Origin: an uncultured Pelagibacteraceae bacterium
Lineage (GTDB): Bacteria > Pseudomonadota > Alphaproteobacteria > Pelagibacterales > Pelagibacteraceae
Direction of reading: 5' to 3'
DNA length: 33,476 nucleotides
NCBI GenBank assembly: GCA_902551895.1
Contig: CACDEU010000013.1
Span: forward strand, 1-33,476
Numbering within the stretch: the stretch's first letter is position 1; each line of letters opens with the position of its first letter. Position numbers and translations under genes: made by a program. Positions 6,846 to 14,817 of the stretch are shown here, piece by piece. The notes under the pieces are model-generated. The model saw only the letters and a list, made by a program, of their open reading frames with translations. It was not told the origin of the DNA and searched no databases.

Positions 6846-8212
6846 TAAATTTTGCTTTTAACAAAGTTTTTTACTTCTTCAGTGTTGTTTTTTAATACTT
6901 GAAAATTCTCATTTTTATCAAGCACATGTTGAAGTTCTTTTGGTAATTTTTCATGCTTATTTATTGCATTATTTGTAGCATCTGGAAATTTACATGGATG
7001 TGCAGTTGATAAAACAACACAGTCATTAAAAGATAGTTTTTTTGCAGCCCCTACTCCAACCGCTGTATGAGGATCTAATATGATATTATTTTCTTCATAA
7101 TTTTTTTTAATAATGTCTAAAGTTTCTTGTTCATTACAAGTTTCTGATAAAAAATCCTTTTGAATTACATCTAAATTGTTCTTTTCAATTTGATAAGAAT
7201 TTTGCTTAACTTTTTTCATAATTTCTACTGTTTTTTCGGAGTCAGAATTATTTACGTAATAAATTAATCTTTCAAAGTTACTTGCTAATTGAATATCCAT
7301 ACTAGGTGACAATGTTTCTTTAACTTCTTTTGAAATATAATCTCCTTTTGAAATCGCTCTATGCAAAATATCATTTTCGTTTGTTGCAACAATTAGTTTA
7401 TCAATTGGTAATCCCATTTTCTTTGCAAGATAGCCCGCAAAAACGTCGCCAAAGTTTCCTGTAGGAACAGAAAATGAAATAGTTTCTTTTCCTAATTTAA
7501 AATATGAATAAAAATAATATACCGCTTGAGCAATAATTCTTGCCCAATTTATTGAGTTCACACCTGACATATTTATTGATTTAGAAAACTCAAGATCAGA
7601 AAACATACTTTTAACTATGTTTTGGCAATCATCAAAGTTTCCATCAATTGCAATATTAAATACATTTTTATCATCAACAGTAGTCATTATCTTTCTTTGA
7701 ACAGAAGAAATTCTATTATTTGGATGTAAAACAAATATATTTAAATTAGATTTTCCTTTAATAGCATCAATTGCTGCTGCTCCAGTATCACCAGAAGTTG
7801 CAACTACTATGTTTATTTTTTTGTCGTTTTTCTTCAAATAATATTCATACAAATTACCAATGAATTGCATTGCAACATCTTTGAAAGCTAACGTTGGTCC
7901 ATGAAATAATTCTAATAATTTTATTTCTCCAACATTTGAGATTTTTACAACCTCTTTTTCTCTAAATGTTGAATATGATTTTTTAATCAAAGACGAAAGT
8001 TCTTCTCTTGAGATAAAATCTCCTGAAAATTGATTTATTATTTCAGCAGATAATTCATTATAATTTAAGTTTTTAAGTTTTAATAATTCTTCTCTGCTAT
8101 ACTTTTTTAATGATTTTGGCACATAAAGACCTCCATCATCAGCAAGACCTTTTAGAAAAACTTCTCCAAAACTGTATTCTTTTTCGTTACTTCTTGTGCT
8201 TATATATTTCAT
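6845..8212 (-). CDS. thrC: Threonine synthase
   Basis: A 455-residue PLP enzyme that converts O-phosphohomoserine to threonine, the step after ThrB. The N-terminus MKYISTRSNE is typical of the family. The PLP lysine is Lys111 in HGPTLAFKDVAMQF, the phosphate-cradling loop is VATSGDTGAAA, and SVPTGNFGDVFAGY is the second conserved glycine-rich motif. Length is normal for the longer proteobacterial/fungal class. It is the last gene of the cox-ctaB run, 48 bases after ctaB. Its start codon is directly preceded by a palindrome. Downstream on the same strand lies hsdR, which could receive read-through if the weak hairpin at 6824-6844 fails to terminate. Confidence 0.96.
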   Translation of the reverse strand: MKYISTRSNEKEYSFGEVFLKGLADDGGLYVPKSLKKYSREELLKLKNLNYNELSAEIINQFSGDFISREELSSLIKKSYSTFREKEVVKISNVGEIKLLELFHGPTLAFKDVAMQFIGNLYEYYLKKNDKKINIVVATSGDTGAAAIDAIKGKSNLNIFVLHPNNRISSVQRKIMTTVDDKNVFNIAIDGNFDDCQNIVKSMFSDLEFSKSINMSGVNSINWARIIAQAVYYFYSYFKLGKETISFSVPTGNFGDVFAGYLAKKMGLPIDKLIVATNENDILHRAISKGDYISKEVKETLSPSMDIQLASNFERLIYYVNNSDSEKTVEIMKKVKQNSYQIEKNNLDVIQKDFLSETCNEQETLDIIKKNYEENNIILDPHTAVGVGAAKKLSFNDCVVLSTAHPCKFPDATNNAINKHEKLPKELQHVLDKNENFQVLKNNTEEVKNFVKSKI

Positions 8213-8236
8213 CTAGAGTATTCATAAACACTCTAG
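8213..8236 (-). promoter_or_regulatory. Palindrome abutting the thrC start codon
   Basis: On the thrC strand CTAGAGT and ACTCTAG, a perfect 7-bp inverted repeat with a 10-base loop, end exactly at the base before the thrC ATG. In RNA it would fold the ribosome-binding region into a hairpin. The loop contains another ATG that opens a 12-codon frame (MNTLDEIYKHKK, 8225 to 8187) overlapping the thrC start in a different frame. This could modulate thrC translation within the longer cox transcript, or be a protein-binding site. Function is inferred only. Confidence 0.4.
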
Positions 8237-8260
8237 CGGAATTTTTTTGAGGCGCAATCC

Positions 8261-9175
8261 TTAAATTAAACTGTCGATTAAGAATAATACAAAAATTAAA
8301 AATAAATATAGAATTGAATATCCAAAGACTTTTTTTGCTTTATTTAAATCAAATTTATCTTTTTTAAATTTATATAAATCATAGCAAATATAATTATAAT
8401 AAACGGTAAGTGCTAAAGAACTGACAAGAAACATTTTGCCAGTAAAACCTATGATATATGGCAACATAATCACGGGCAGCATAAATAAAGAATAAACAAA
8501 TATTTTTTTCTTTGTTTCTTCAATTCCATTTGTAATTGGAAGCATTGGAATTTTTGCCTTTGAATAATCTTCAGCTTTATAAAGGCTTAAGGCCCAAAAA
8601 TGAGATGGTGTCCAATAAAATATAATTAAAAAAAATGTTATAGGTTCTATCGTTAAAGAGTTTGTTGCAATGGTCCAGCCTATAACTGGAGGCAAGGCTC
8701 CTGAAGCTCCACCAATAACAATGTTCTGGGGTGTTTTTCTCTTTAACCAAATTGTGTAAACAAAAAGATAAAAGGAAATGGTTACTAATAACAAAAATGC
8801 CGACAAGAGATTTGAAAAATAATAAAGTCCACAAACTGAAATAATTGATAGAGCCACACCGAATATTAAAGCGTGATCTCTATTGATTTTTCCAGTTGGT
8901 ATTGGTCTAAGACAAGTTCTTGTCATTAATTTATCCAAATCAGCCTCATACCACATATTAAGTGCTCCAGCTGCACCTGCTCCGATCGTAACAAAGAAAA
9001 TACTTATTAATGAATCAAATAAAGGAATTGTAGTTTGTGAAGTTAATAATCCAACAGCACATGTAAATATAACCAAAGACATAACCCTTGGTTTCATTAA
9101 TAATAATAAAGATTTTAAATAAGATGAAGTATTTAAAAATACTGAGCTTTTATTTTTTGAAGTAACAGTAGTCAA
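8261..9175 (-). CDS. ctaB: Protoheme IX farnesyltransferase (heme O synthase)
   Basis: A 304-residue integral membrane prenyltransferase of the UbiA superfamily that adds a farnesyl group to heme B, giving heme O for the oxidase. The first allylic diphosphate motif is NMWYEADLDKLMTRT at 73-87, so the usual N-x3-D-x3-D reads N-x3-E-x3-D. The second conserved region is KAEDYSKAKIPMLP. About eight hydrophobic helices follow a short polar N-terminus. It lies in the cox operon between orf88 and thrC; coxB-coxA-ctaB linkage is standard in alphaproteobacteria. The start at 9175 lies 2 bases after the orf88 stop, which suggests coupling. Heme A synthase (ctaA) is not in the window. Confidence 0.95.
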   Translation of the reverse strand: MTTVTSKNKSSVFLNTSSYLKSLLLLMKPRVMSLVIFTCAVGLLTSQTTIPLFDSLISIFFVTIGAGAAGALNMWYEADLDKLMTRTCLRPIPTGKINRDHALIFGVALSIISVCGLYYFSNLLSAFLLLVTISFYLFVYTIWLKRKTPQNIVIGGASGALPPVIGWTIATNSLTIEPITFFLIIFYWTPSHFWALSLYKAEDYSKAKIPMLPITNGIEETKKKIFVYSLFMLPVIMLPYIIGFTGKMFLVSSLALTVYYNYICYDLYKFKKDKFDLNKAKKVFGYSILYLFLIFVLFLIDSLI

Positions 9176-9177
9176 AA

Positions 9178-9444
9178 CTAATCTACATTCAGACTAACAA
9201 ATACAACTAATAAAATTACACCAATAATAAGAATATGATTGCCTAAATCAAAAATTCCTACTTTTGAATTTTTCTTATCAATTAATCTTCTACTTAGTGG
9301 AAGGTTGTCGTAAGGATTAATTTTTATTTCCGATGTTTGTTCTTCTTTTTCATTTTCTACTTTTACTGAAAATCCAAACCACGTTAGATAAATAAATAAT
9401 AGGAAGAAAATTAAAAAACCAGCTAATATAGTATATCCATCCAT
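9178..9444 (-). CDS. Uncharacterised two-helix membrane protein in the cox operon (orf88)
   Basis: An 88-residue protein with a hydrophobic helix at about 6-28, a polar loop rich in Glu, Lys and Asn (about 29-67, including NPYDNLPLSRRL), and a second helix at about 68-86. I do not recognise the family. It occupies the place where many alphaproteobacteria carry the Cox11/CtaG copper chaperone, but has no Cys or His copper motif. It has a perfect Shine-Dalgarno AGGAGG (9455-9460) lying inside the last codons of the subunit IV gene, and its stop is 2 bases before ctaB. This arrangement makes it a real, translated gene. A small oxidase subunit or assembly factor is the natural guess from context only. 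Confidence 0.82.
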   Translation of the reverse strand: MDGYTILAGFLIFFLLFIYLTWFGFSVKVENEKEEQTSEIKINPYDNLPLSRRLIDKKNSKVGIFDLGNHILIIGVILLVVFVSLNVD

Positions 9445-9450
9445 AATTAA

Positions 9451-9786
9451 TTATCCTCCTACAACAAAATAAAAAAATCTAGTAAAAACTGTATATTCAA
9501 ATTCCGCAACCATAAGAAATATAAAACAAGCAATCGCTGTCATTGGCCATAAAAGAACATTAACTAGAGCATATCTTTCCCAGTATAAGTGCATAAAGAA
9601 AGCCATAATTAATCCTGCTTTTAAAAACATAAAAAATAAAATCAAAGACCATCTAAGCACTCCTTGGAATTGATACCAATCAACCATGTATGAAAAAAAA
9701 CTTAAAACGAATAATAGGCCCCATATCCAAAGATATATTCCAATCTTATGTGTTGATGTTTGTTCTTGTTTTTTTGTTTTTTCCAT
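9451..9786 (-). CDS. Cytochrome c oxidase subunit IV-type small subunit
   Basis: A 111-residue protein with three predicted helices (about 17-36, 43-66, 73-104) after a short charged N-terminus. The stretch LKAGLIMAFFMHLYWERY is characteristic of the prokaryotic subunit IV (CtaF/CyoD-like, COX4_pro) family, which stabilises the catalytic core of heme-copper oxidases. It follows coxC by 8 bases. Its last codons, reading GTAGGAGGATAA, double as the Shine-Dalgarno of orf88. Family call is good; the exact subunit name varies between species. Confidence 0.85.
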   Translation of the reverse strand: MEKTKKQEQTSTHKIGIYLWIWGLLFVLSFFSYMVDWYQFQGVLRWSLILFFMFLKAGLIMAFFMHLYWERYALVNVLLWPMTAIACFIFLMVAEFEYTVFTRFFYFVVGG

Positions 9787-9794
9787 ATTTCAAC

Positions 9795-10505
9795 TTACCA
9801 TAAATAAAAGAATGCAAAAATAAATACCCATACTAAATCTACAAAGTGCCAATATAAACCAAGAATTTCAATTTCAACATAATCACCTTTCATTGTTGTA
9901 AACCAACCTCTTTTACCTTCATCATAATGACCTGCAAAAGTTTTATAAGCATAGATAAATAAGAAAATTACTCCTATTGATACGTGGGTTCCATGAAATC
10001 CAGTTATCATGAAGAAAAAAGATCCAAATTGTGGTGCACCAAAAGGATTTTCCCAAGGTCTTACACCTTCGTGGATTAATTTACCCCATTCAAAGGCTTG
10101 CATACCTACGAAGGTAAGTCCGCCAATCGCCGTAGCTAATATAAGCCATCCACACATTTTTTTATTTTTTTCATAACCATATTTTACAGCAAGAGCCATA
10201 GTTCCACTGCTTGTGATTAAAACAAATGTCATGATAGCAATAAGTAACAAAGGAACATCTACACCGAATACATGTAACCCAAAAACTTCACTTGGATTAG
10301 GCCAATCAATTATAGTTGAACCTCTACCCTTCATGTATGAAATTAAAAAACAACTAAATATAAAGGTATCACTTAACAAAAAGATCCACATCATTGCCTT
10401 ACCCCAATGAACACCTTTGAACATGGTTTGATCAGAACCAGTGTCCTTTGCCATTCCTTTAAAACCGGGTTTTAATTCGTAGCCTTCTATTTTAAAATCA
10501 GACAT
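9795..10505 (-). CDS. coxC: Cytochrome c oxidase subunit III
   Basis: A 236-residue subunit III with about five helices (roughly 35-57, 80-105, 117-137, 162-187, 212-236). It seems to lack the first two helices of the seven-helix mitochondrial/Paracoccus form, as some bacterial subunits III do. The diagnostic segments are FHGTHVSIGVIFL and the C-terminal LGLYWHFVDLVWVFIFAFFYLW. Subunit III supports proton uptake and stability of subunit I. It follows coxA by 10 bases. A second subunit III-like gene occurs at 13510-14190. Confidence 0.94.
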   Translation of the reverse strand: MSDFKIEGYELKPGFKGMAKDTGSDQTMFKGVHWGKAMMWIFLLSDTFIFSCFLISYMKGRGSTIIDWPNPSEVFGLHVFGVDVPLLLIAIMTFVLITSSGTMALAVKYGYEKNKKMCGWLILATAIGGLTFVGMQAFEWGKLIHEGVRPWENPFGAPQFGSFFFMITGFHGTHVSIGVIFLFIYAYKTFAGHYDEGKRGWFTTMKGDYVEIEILGLYWHFVDLVWVFIFAFFYLW

Positions 10506-10515
10506 GATTTAATAT

Positions 10516-12354
10516 TTATGTTTTTTCTACTTTCGTATGCGCCACTTCACTTGGTGGTGTAGTTTGGGTTATAAAATCTTCTTTAGCTCCAGGAACGCTG
10601 TAATCATAAGCCCATCTATGAACTGTTGGAAGTCTATCACCCCAATTACCATGTTCAGGTGGAACTGTTGGTGTTAACCATTCTAGTGAACATGCCTGCC
10701 AAGGATTATGTCCTGCTGGCTTACCCGTCTTTAAAGTTTTAATAATATTATAAATTAAAATAAATTGTGCGGCACCAACTATAAAGGCTGCTAAACTAAT
10801 AAATTCATTCATTCCAACAGCGGATGTAACATATGGACTGTCATACATTTCAAAGTATCTTCTTGGTACTCCAATAAATCCTAAGTAGTGCATTGGGAAA
10901 TAAATTGAATAAGCACCTAAAAATGTTAACCAGAAATGCCATTTGCCCAATTTTTCATCCAAAAACCTTCCTGCTACAAGTGGAAACCAATGGTAAACAG
11001 CACCCATAATTACCATAAGTGGTGCAATACCCATAACCATATGAAAGTGTGCAATAACAAAGTATGTGTCTGACAATGGAACATCAACACTAACATTTCC
11101 TAAGAAAATTCCCGTAATTCCACCATTTACAAAAGTAACAATAAAACCTAAACACCATAGCATAACAGTGTTAAGCCTAATGTTTCCTCTCCAAAGCGTT
11201 AATATCCAGTTATAAACTTTCATTGCTGTAGGGACAGCTATTATAAGAGTGGTAGTTGCAAAAAAGAATCCAAACCAAGGATTCATTCCACTAACATACA
11301 TGTGGTGTGCCCATACAAAAAAGCTTAGTGCACCTATACCAACTATAGCCCAAACCATCATTCTATAACCAAATATATTTTTTCTAGCATGCACAGAAAT
11401 TAAATCTGAAATTATTCCAAATGCAGGTAGTTCAACAATATAAACTTCAGGGTGTCCGAAGAACCAGAATAAATGTTGGAAAAGTATAGGACTTCCACCG
11501 CCATATTCTAAAACTTCTCCTGCTTTTAAAATAGTTGGCATGAAAAAGCTTGTTCCAAGCACATTGTCTAAACTCATCATTAATGCACCTACCAATAATG
11601 CTGGGAAAGCTAGCATTGCTAACACTGTAGCAGTAAAAATTCCCCAAACAGTTAGGGGCATTCTCATCAATGTCATTCCTCTTGTTCTAGCTTGAAGTAC
11701 AGTAATTAAATAGTTTAAGCCACCCATGGTAAATCCGGCTACAAATAAAATTAGGGATATACACATCAACATTATTCCCCATCCTGATCCTGGAGTACCT
11801 TCTAAAATTGCTTGAGGAGGATAAAGCGTCCAGCCTGAACCTGTTGGTCCACCAGGAACAAAAAAACTTGCTAATAAAACTCCTACCGCAACAAAAAAAC
11901 TCCAAAAACTTACCATGTTAAGATAAGGAAAAACCATATCTCTTGCACCAACCATCAATGGTATTAAATAATTTCCAAATCCACCTAAAAACAGTGCAGT
12001 TAAAAAATAAACTACCATTATCATTCCGTGCATTGTTACAAATTGATAATAATGCTCTGCGGTCATAAAAGGAACTAATTCTGGAAAGCCCAATTGTAAA
12101 CGCATCAACCAAGAAAGAATTAAACCAATTATTCCTGTAAAAGTAGCTAAAAGAAAATATTGTACTCCAATAACTTTTGCATCCTGGCAAAAAATCCATT
12201 TTGTTATAAAACTATGGCCATGATATAAATCCTGTTCTCCAACTTCAGCAGGCCTTACATAATCCATATCTGGTGTTATTCCAGATCCTCCTCCGGAAAT
12301 AGTTTCTGAGGATTGGGCTTGTATTGTTTTATTATCGCTAAAATCTTCTGACAT
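10516..12354 (-). CDS. coxA: Cytochrome c oxidase subunit I (aa3 type)
   Basis: A 612-residue catalytic subunit with twelve membrane helices that reduces O2 at the heme a3-CuB site and pumps protons. The redox ligands are present: His109 and His438 for heme a, His436 for heme a3, and His301, His350 and His351 for CuB. The sequence GHPEVY (His301-Glu303-Tyr305) identifies an A1-type oxidase with the D-channel glutamate and the His-Tyr crosslink. The N-terminal part carries about 50 extra polar residues before the first helix. The start at 12354 has a good Shine-Dalgarno (AAGGA, five bases upstream). It follows coxB by 32 bases. Confidence 0.97.
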   Translation of the reverse strand: MSEDFSDNKTIQAQSSETISGGGSGITPDMDYVRPAEVGEQDLYHGHSFITKWIFCQDAKVIGVQYFLLATFTGIIGLILSWLMRLQLGFPELVPFMTAEHYYQFVTMHGMIMVVYFLTALFLGGFGNYLIPLMVGARDMVFPYLNMVSFWSFFVAVGVLLASFFVPGGPTGSGWTLYPPQAILEGTPGSGWGIMLMCISLILFVAGFTMGGLNYLITVLQARTRGMTLMRMPLTVWGIFTATVLAMLAFPALLVGALMMSLDNVLGTSFFMPTILKAGEVLEYGGGSPILFQHLFWFFGHPEVYIVELPAFGIISDLISVHARKNIFGYRMMVWAIVGIGALSFFVWAHHMYVSGMNPWFGFFFATTTLIIAVPTAMKVYNWILTLWRGNIRLNTVMLWCLGFIVTFVNGGITGIFLGNVSVDVPLSDTYFVIAHFHMVMGIAPLMVIMGAVYHWFPLVAGRFLDEKLGKWHFWLTFLGAYSIYFPMHYLGFIGVPRRYFEMYDSPYVTSAVGMNEFISLAAFIVGAAQFILIYNIIKTLKTGKPAGHNPWQACSLEWLTPTVPPEHGNWGDRLPTVHRWAYDYSVPGAKEDFITQTTPPSEVAHTKVEKT

Positions 12355-12386
12355 TTGTTTCCTTTATATATTTTTTACCATTTAAT

Positions 12387-13223
12387 TTATTTTTTTGCCA
12401 ATTTTGTTTTTTCGTTTTCTAATATCTTATGTTTTGCTATTAAGTCTGAAAATGTTTCTTGTTGTTGAAGCCAATTATCATAGTCTTGTTTGTCTTGTAC
12501 TTCTACACCGCCTCTCATAGCATAATGCCCAACTCCACAATATTCAGCACACAAAACTTCAAACTCTCCAGTTTTATTAGGCTCAAACCAGTAATAAGTT
12601 ACAATTCCAGGTACTGCATCCATTTTTGCTCTAAATTGAGGAACATACCAATTATGAAGTACGTCGACTGATCTCAATAATATTTTAACTGGCCTATTGT
12701 TTTCTAAATTTATTACATCACTTTGAATCATTACATCATCATTTCCGAAAGGATCATCTAAATTAATTCCAAAAGGATTATTGTCATTTATATTAACAAC
12801 TTTTGTAGTTCCTAATTTTCCATCTTCACCAGGAAGCCTATATTGCCATCCCCATTGCCATGCCATTACATCTATCTCAATTGCATTTTTTGGAACATTA
12901 ACATACTGATTCCATATAATTAATCCTGGAGCTAAAAGAGCAGCTACACCTAATGTTGTTGCCCATGTAAGTATTTTTTCTAATTTTTTATCTTCGGGTT
13001 TGTATTCTGCTTTTCTTTCTTTTTTATAAGAAAATTTAAAAACGCAGTAAACCATGAAAAGACAAACAGCTATAAAAACTCCTCCACCGATCCAGAATGT
13101 TAAAGTAATGGTATCATCCATTCCTCCCCAGTTTGAAGCAACATCTGTCCAATACCAAGGAGTAAAAATATGGAACAATACTGATCCAAGAATTACTAAA
13201 AAGAATATAATACCTACGTGCAT
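12387..13223 (-). CDS. coxB: Cytochrome c oxidase subunit II (CuA subunit)
   Basis: A 278-residue subunit that takes electrons from cytochrome c through its binuclear CuA centre. There are two N-terminal helices with a hydrophobic leader (about 4-20, 42-63 and 86-106), the aromatic electron-entry motif AWQWGWQY at 121-128, and the CuA ligands His190, Cys225, Glu227, Cys229, His233 and Met236 (CAEYCGVGHYAM). It is the first gene of the cox operon, so the operon promoter should lie in 13224-13311, shared divergently with the small membrane protein gene. I could not pick out a convincing -35/-10 pair there. Confidence 0.96.
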   Translation of the reverse strand: MHVGIIFFLVILGSVLFHIFTPWYWTDVASNWGGMDDTITLTFWIGGGVFIAVCLFMVYCVFKFSYKKERKAEYKPEDKKLEKILTWATTLGVAALLAPGLIIWNQYVNVPKNAIEIDVMAWQWGWQYRLPGEDGKLGTTKVVNINDNNPFGINLDDPFGNDDVMIQSDVINLENNRPVKILLRSVDVLHNWYVPQFRAKMDAVPGIVTYYWFEPNKTGEFEVLCAEYCGVGHYAMRGGVEVQDKQDYDNWLQQQETFSDLIAKHKILENEKTKLAKK

Positions 13224-13311
13224 AACAGCCTATATAGAATAAATATCATATAAAAACCTATGACAAAATGTCTTAAGAATCTCCCAAAATATCAAATATA
13301 ACAATGATTAT

Positions 13312-13503
13312 ATGCTCGGAAAAATCGAAATTTTAGCTGTTATTCTAATACTGGTTTTATTATTTTATTTTGTTATTTCTTTTGGCGCAGGAGCATTCTC
13401 AAAAAAAGAAACCAATTCAAGAACAAAAAAATATTTGAAGTCTGTAAATATACTGCTGTCTATAATTGCAGTTGTTGGAGTTGTACTGGTTCTATTTTTA
13501 TAA
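13312..13503 (+). CDS. Small twin-transmembrane protein, possibly HIG1-like
   Basis: A 63-residue protein: helix (about 6-28), short basic loop (SKKETNSRTKKYLKS) and second helix (about 45-63). It is divergent from coxB and convergent with the subunit III-like gene. The pattern of helix, Gly-rich turn, basic Asn/Arg loop and second helix recalls the alphaproteobacterial 'twin transmembrane protein'/HIG1 group, whose mitochondrial relatives associate with cytochrome oxidase. The match is by shape and a few residues, so the family is a guess. There is no strong Shine-Dalgarno. Its location among oxidase genes supports a respiratory role. Confidence 0.6.
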   Translation: MLGKIEILAVILILVLLFYFVISFGAGAFSKKETNSRTKKYLKSVNILLSIIAVVGVVLVLFL

Positions 13504-13509
13504 TATTTT

Positions 13510-14190
13510 TTAAGCAATTAATGATTTGCACCAAGCTATAACTGAATCGTTGTAAATAAACATAATTCCAAAAAATACCAACCAAACAATAAATAAAAAT
13601 AACCAATAAAGAGATAATGCTTGTAGGTTACTTGTCTCTTTTACATAATCTTTCTCTTTCAATTTAAATATTCTTGAGCTTATTTTGCCCCAAAAAAACA
13701 AACCACCCAATAAATGTAATCCATGCAATGCTGTAAAAATATAGTAAGAAGAAAAATAATTATTTGTTGAAACAAAATGACCTTGTTTCATCAATTGATA
13801 CCAAAGTATAATTTGCAAAAATAAAAATAAATAACTTAAAGCTCCTACTGCAACAATATTATTTTTTATTTTATTTGTTAAATTATTTTTTAAATCTTTG
13901 CTTATTTTGCTAAAAAAATATGTAACAAAAATTAAAACTAAAGTATTAATCCATAATAATTTGTTCTTTAAAATTAAAGTCGTATCTTGTTCTGGAGGTA
14001 TTGAATAAAGATAAGCTGTAAAAATTAAACTAAATATTGCTGTACTAATTCCAAATATTATAATTACCGCTGACATTTGATTTGTAACGCCAAAAGTTTT
14101 GCCTACATGCTTATTATCGATTAAAGCCTGGCTTTCTTCCCATGGTTTTTCTAAAAGTGTGCCAAATAGTTTCTTTATAATGGATGACAT
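13510..14190 (-). CDS. Second cytochrome c oxidase subunit III-like protein
   Basis: A 226-residue membrane protein with about five helices. FTALHGLHLLGGLFFWG and LYWLFLFIVWLVFFGIMF correspond to the two conserved blocks of the heme-copper oxidase subunit III family, so it is a paralogue of coxC that is not in the main operon. The N-terminal 38 residues are soluble and include LEKPWEES, which resembles the start of similar stand-alone subunit III proteins. It diverges from the SCO gene across only 36 bases. It may serve as an alternative subunit III or an assembly factor. Family is fairly sure; role is open. Confidence 0.8.
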   Translation of the reverse strand: MSSIIKKLFGTLLEKPWEESQALIDNKHVGKTFGVTNQMSAVIIIFGISTAIFSLIFTAYLYSIPPEQDTTLILKNKLLWINTLVLIFVTYFFSKISKDLKNNLTNKIKNNIVAVGALSYLFLFLQIILWYQLMKQGHFVSTNNYFSSYYIFTALHGLHLLGGLFFWGKISSRIFKLKEKDYVKETSNLQALSLYWLFLFIVWLVFFGIMFIYNDSVIAWCKSLIA

Positions 14191-14226
14191 GGTATTTATA
14201 TAATTATTAAAAAATATTTTACAACA

Positions 14227-14817
14227 ATGAATTTAAAAACCTCAATAACAATTATTATAGGTTGTTTGGTAATATTTCTATTTGTTATGTTGCCTATATT
14301 CATATCTATAGAAAAAAAAGAAGATGATTATGTTAAAAAATTTCAAGGATCTTCTTTTTCATTAAATGACGTAAATAATGATATTATAACAGAATCTTCT
14401 TTTGAAGGACCTCTAACTGCAATATTTTTTGGTTTTACAAATTGTCCAGATGTATGTCCAATGACATTAAATAATTTGGATTTAGCAATAAAAAATTTAG
14501 ATCAAGAAAAGAAAAAAAAATTTAAAGTTTTTTTTGTTAGTATTGATCCAGAAAGAGATAGCCCTGAAGTTATAAAAGATTACTTAAATTCATTTGAGAA
14601 TAAAATTTATGGAATTACTGGAGATCCAAAAAAAGTATTTCTTATGTCTAAATCTTGGGGAGTTCTTTCTGAAAAAATTTTTACTGAAGATGGAAACTAT
14701 TTAATAAATCATAGCTCTTCTATTATTTTATTAAAAGATGGAAAATATCTTAGCAGGATTAGTCATCATGCAGAATACGATGATATTTTCAAAAATATAA
14801 ATAAATATTTAAGATAA
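14227..14817 (+). CDS. SCO1/SenC copper chaperone for CuA assembly
   Basis: A 196-residue thioredoxin-fold protein anchored by an N-terminal helix (about 8-28), with the rest expected on the periplasmic side. It has the copper-binding CPDVC (Cys73, Cys77) in FFGFTNCPDVCPMT, the VSIDPERDSPE segment at about 104-114 and the ligand histidine His162 in LINHSSSIILL. SCO proteins deliver copper to or reduce the CuA site of subunit II. Its position beside oxidase genes agrees. It is divergent from the subunit III-like gene and its 3' end overlaps rsmE by 9 bases in convergent orientation. Confidence 0.93.
   Translation: MNLKTSITIIIGCLVIFLFVMLPIFISIEKKEDDYVKKFQGSSFSLNDVNNDIITESSFEGPLTAIFFGFTNCPDVCPMTLNNLDLAIKNLDQEKKKKFKVFFVSIDPERDSPEVIKDYLNSFENKIYGITGDPKKVFLMSKSWGVLSEKIFTEDGNYLINHSSSIILLKDGKYLSRISHHAEYDDIFKNINKYLR

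Noticed and set aside
8577-8834. 85-residue ORF inside ctaB
   Set aside because: Shadow frame of ctaB with no start signal or family resemblance.
11447-12199. Three - strand ORFs of 66, 72 and 93 residues inside coxA
   Set aside because: They lie in another frame of coxA and have no recognisable motifs; coxA itself is fully convincing.
13224-13311. Specific -35/-10 promoter for coxB
   Set aside because: Several TTGTCA- and TATGAT-like words occur but none with proper spacing, and such words are frequent in AT-rich DNA.
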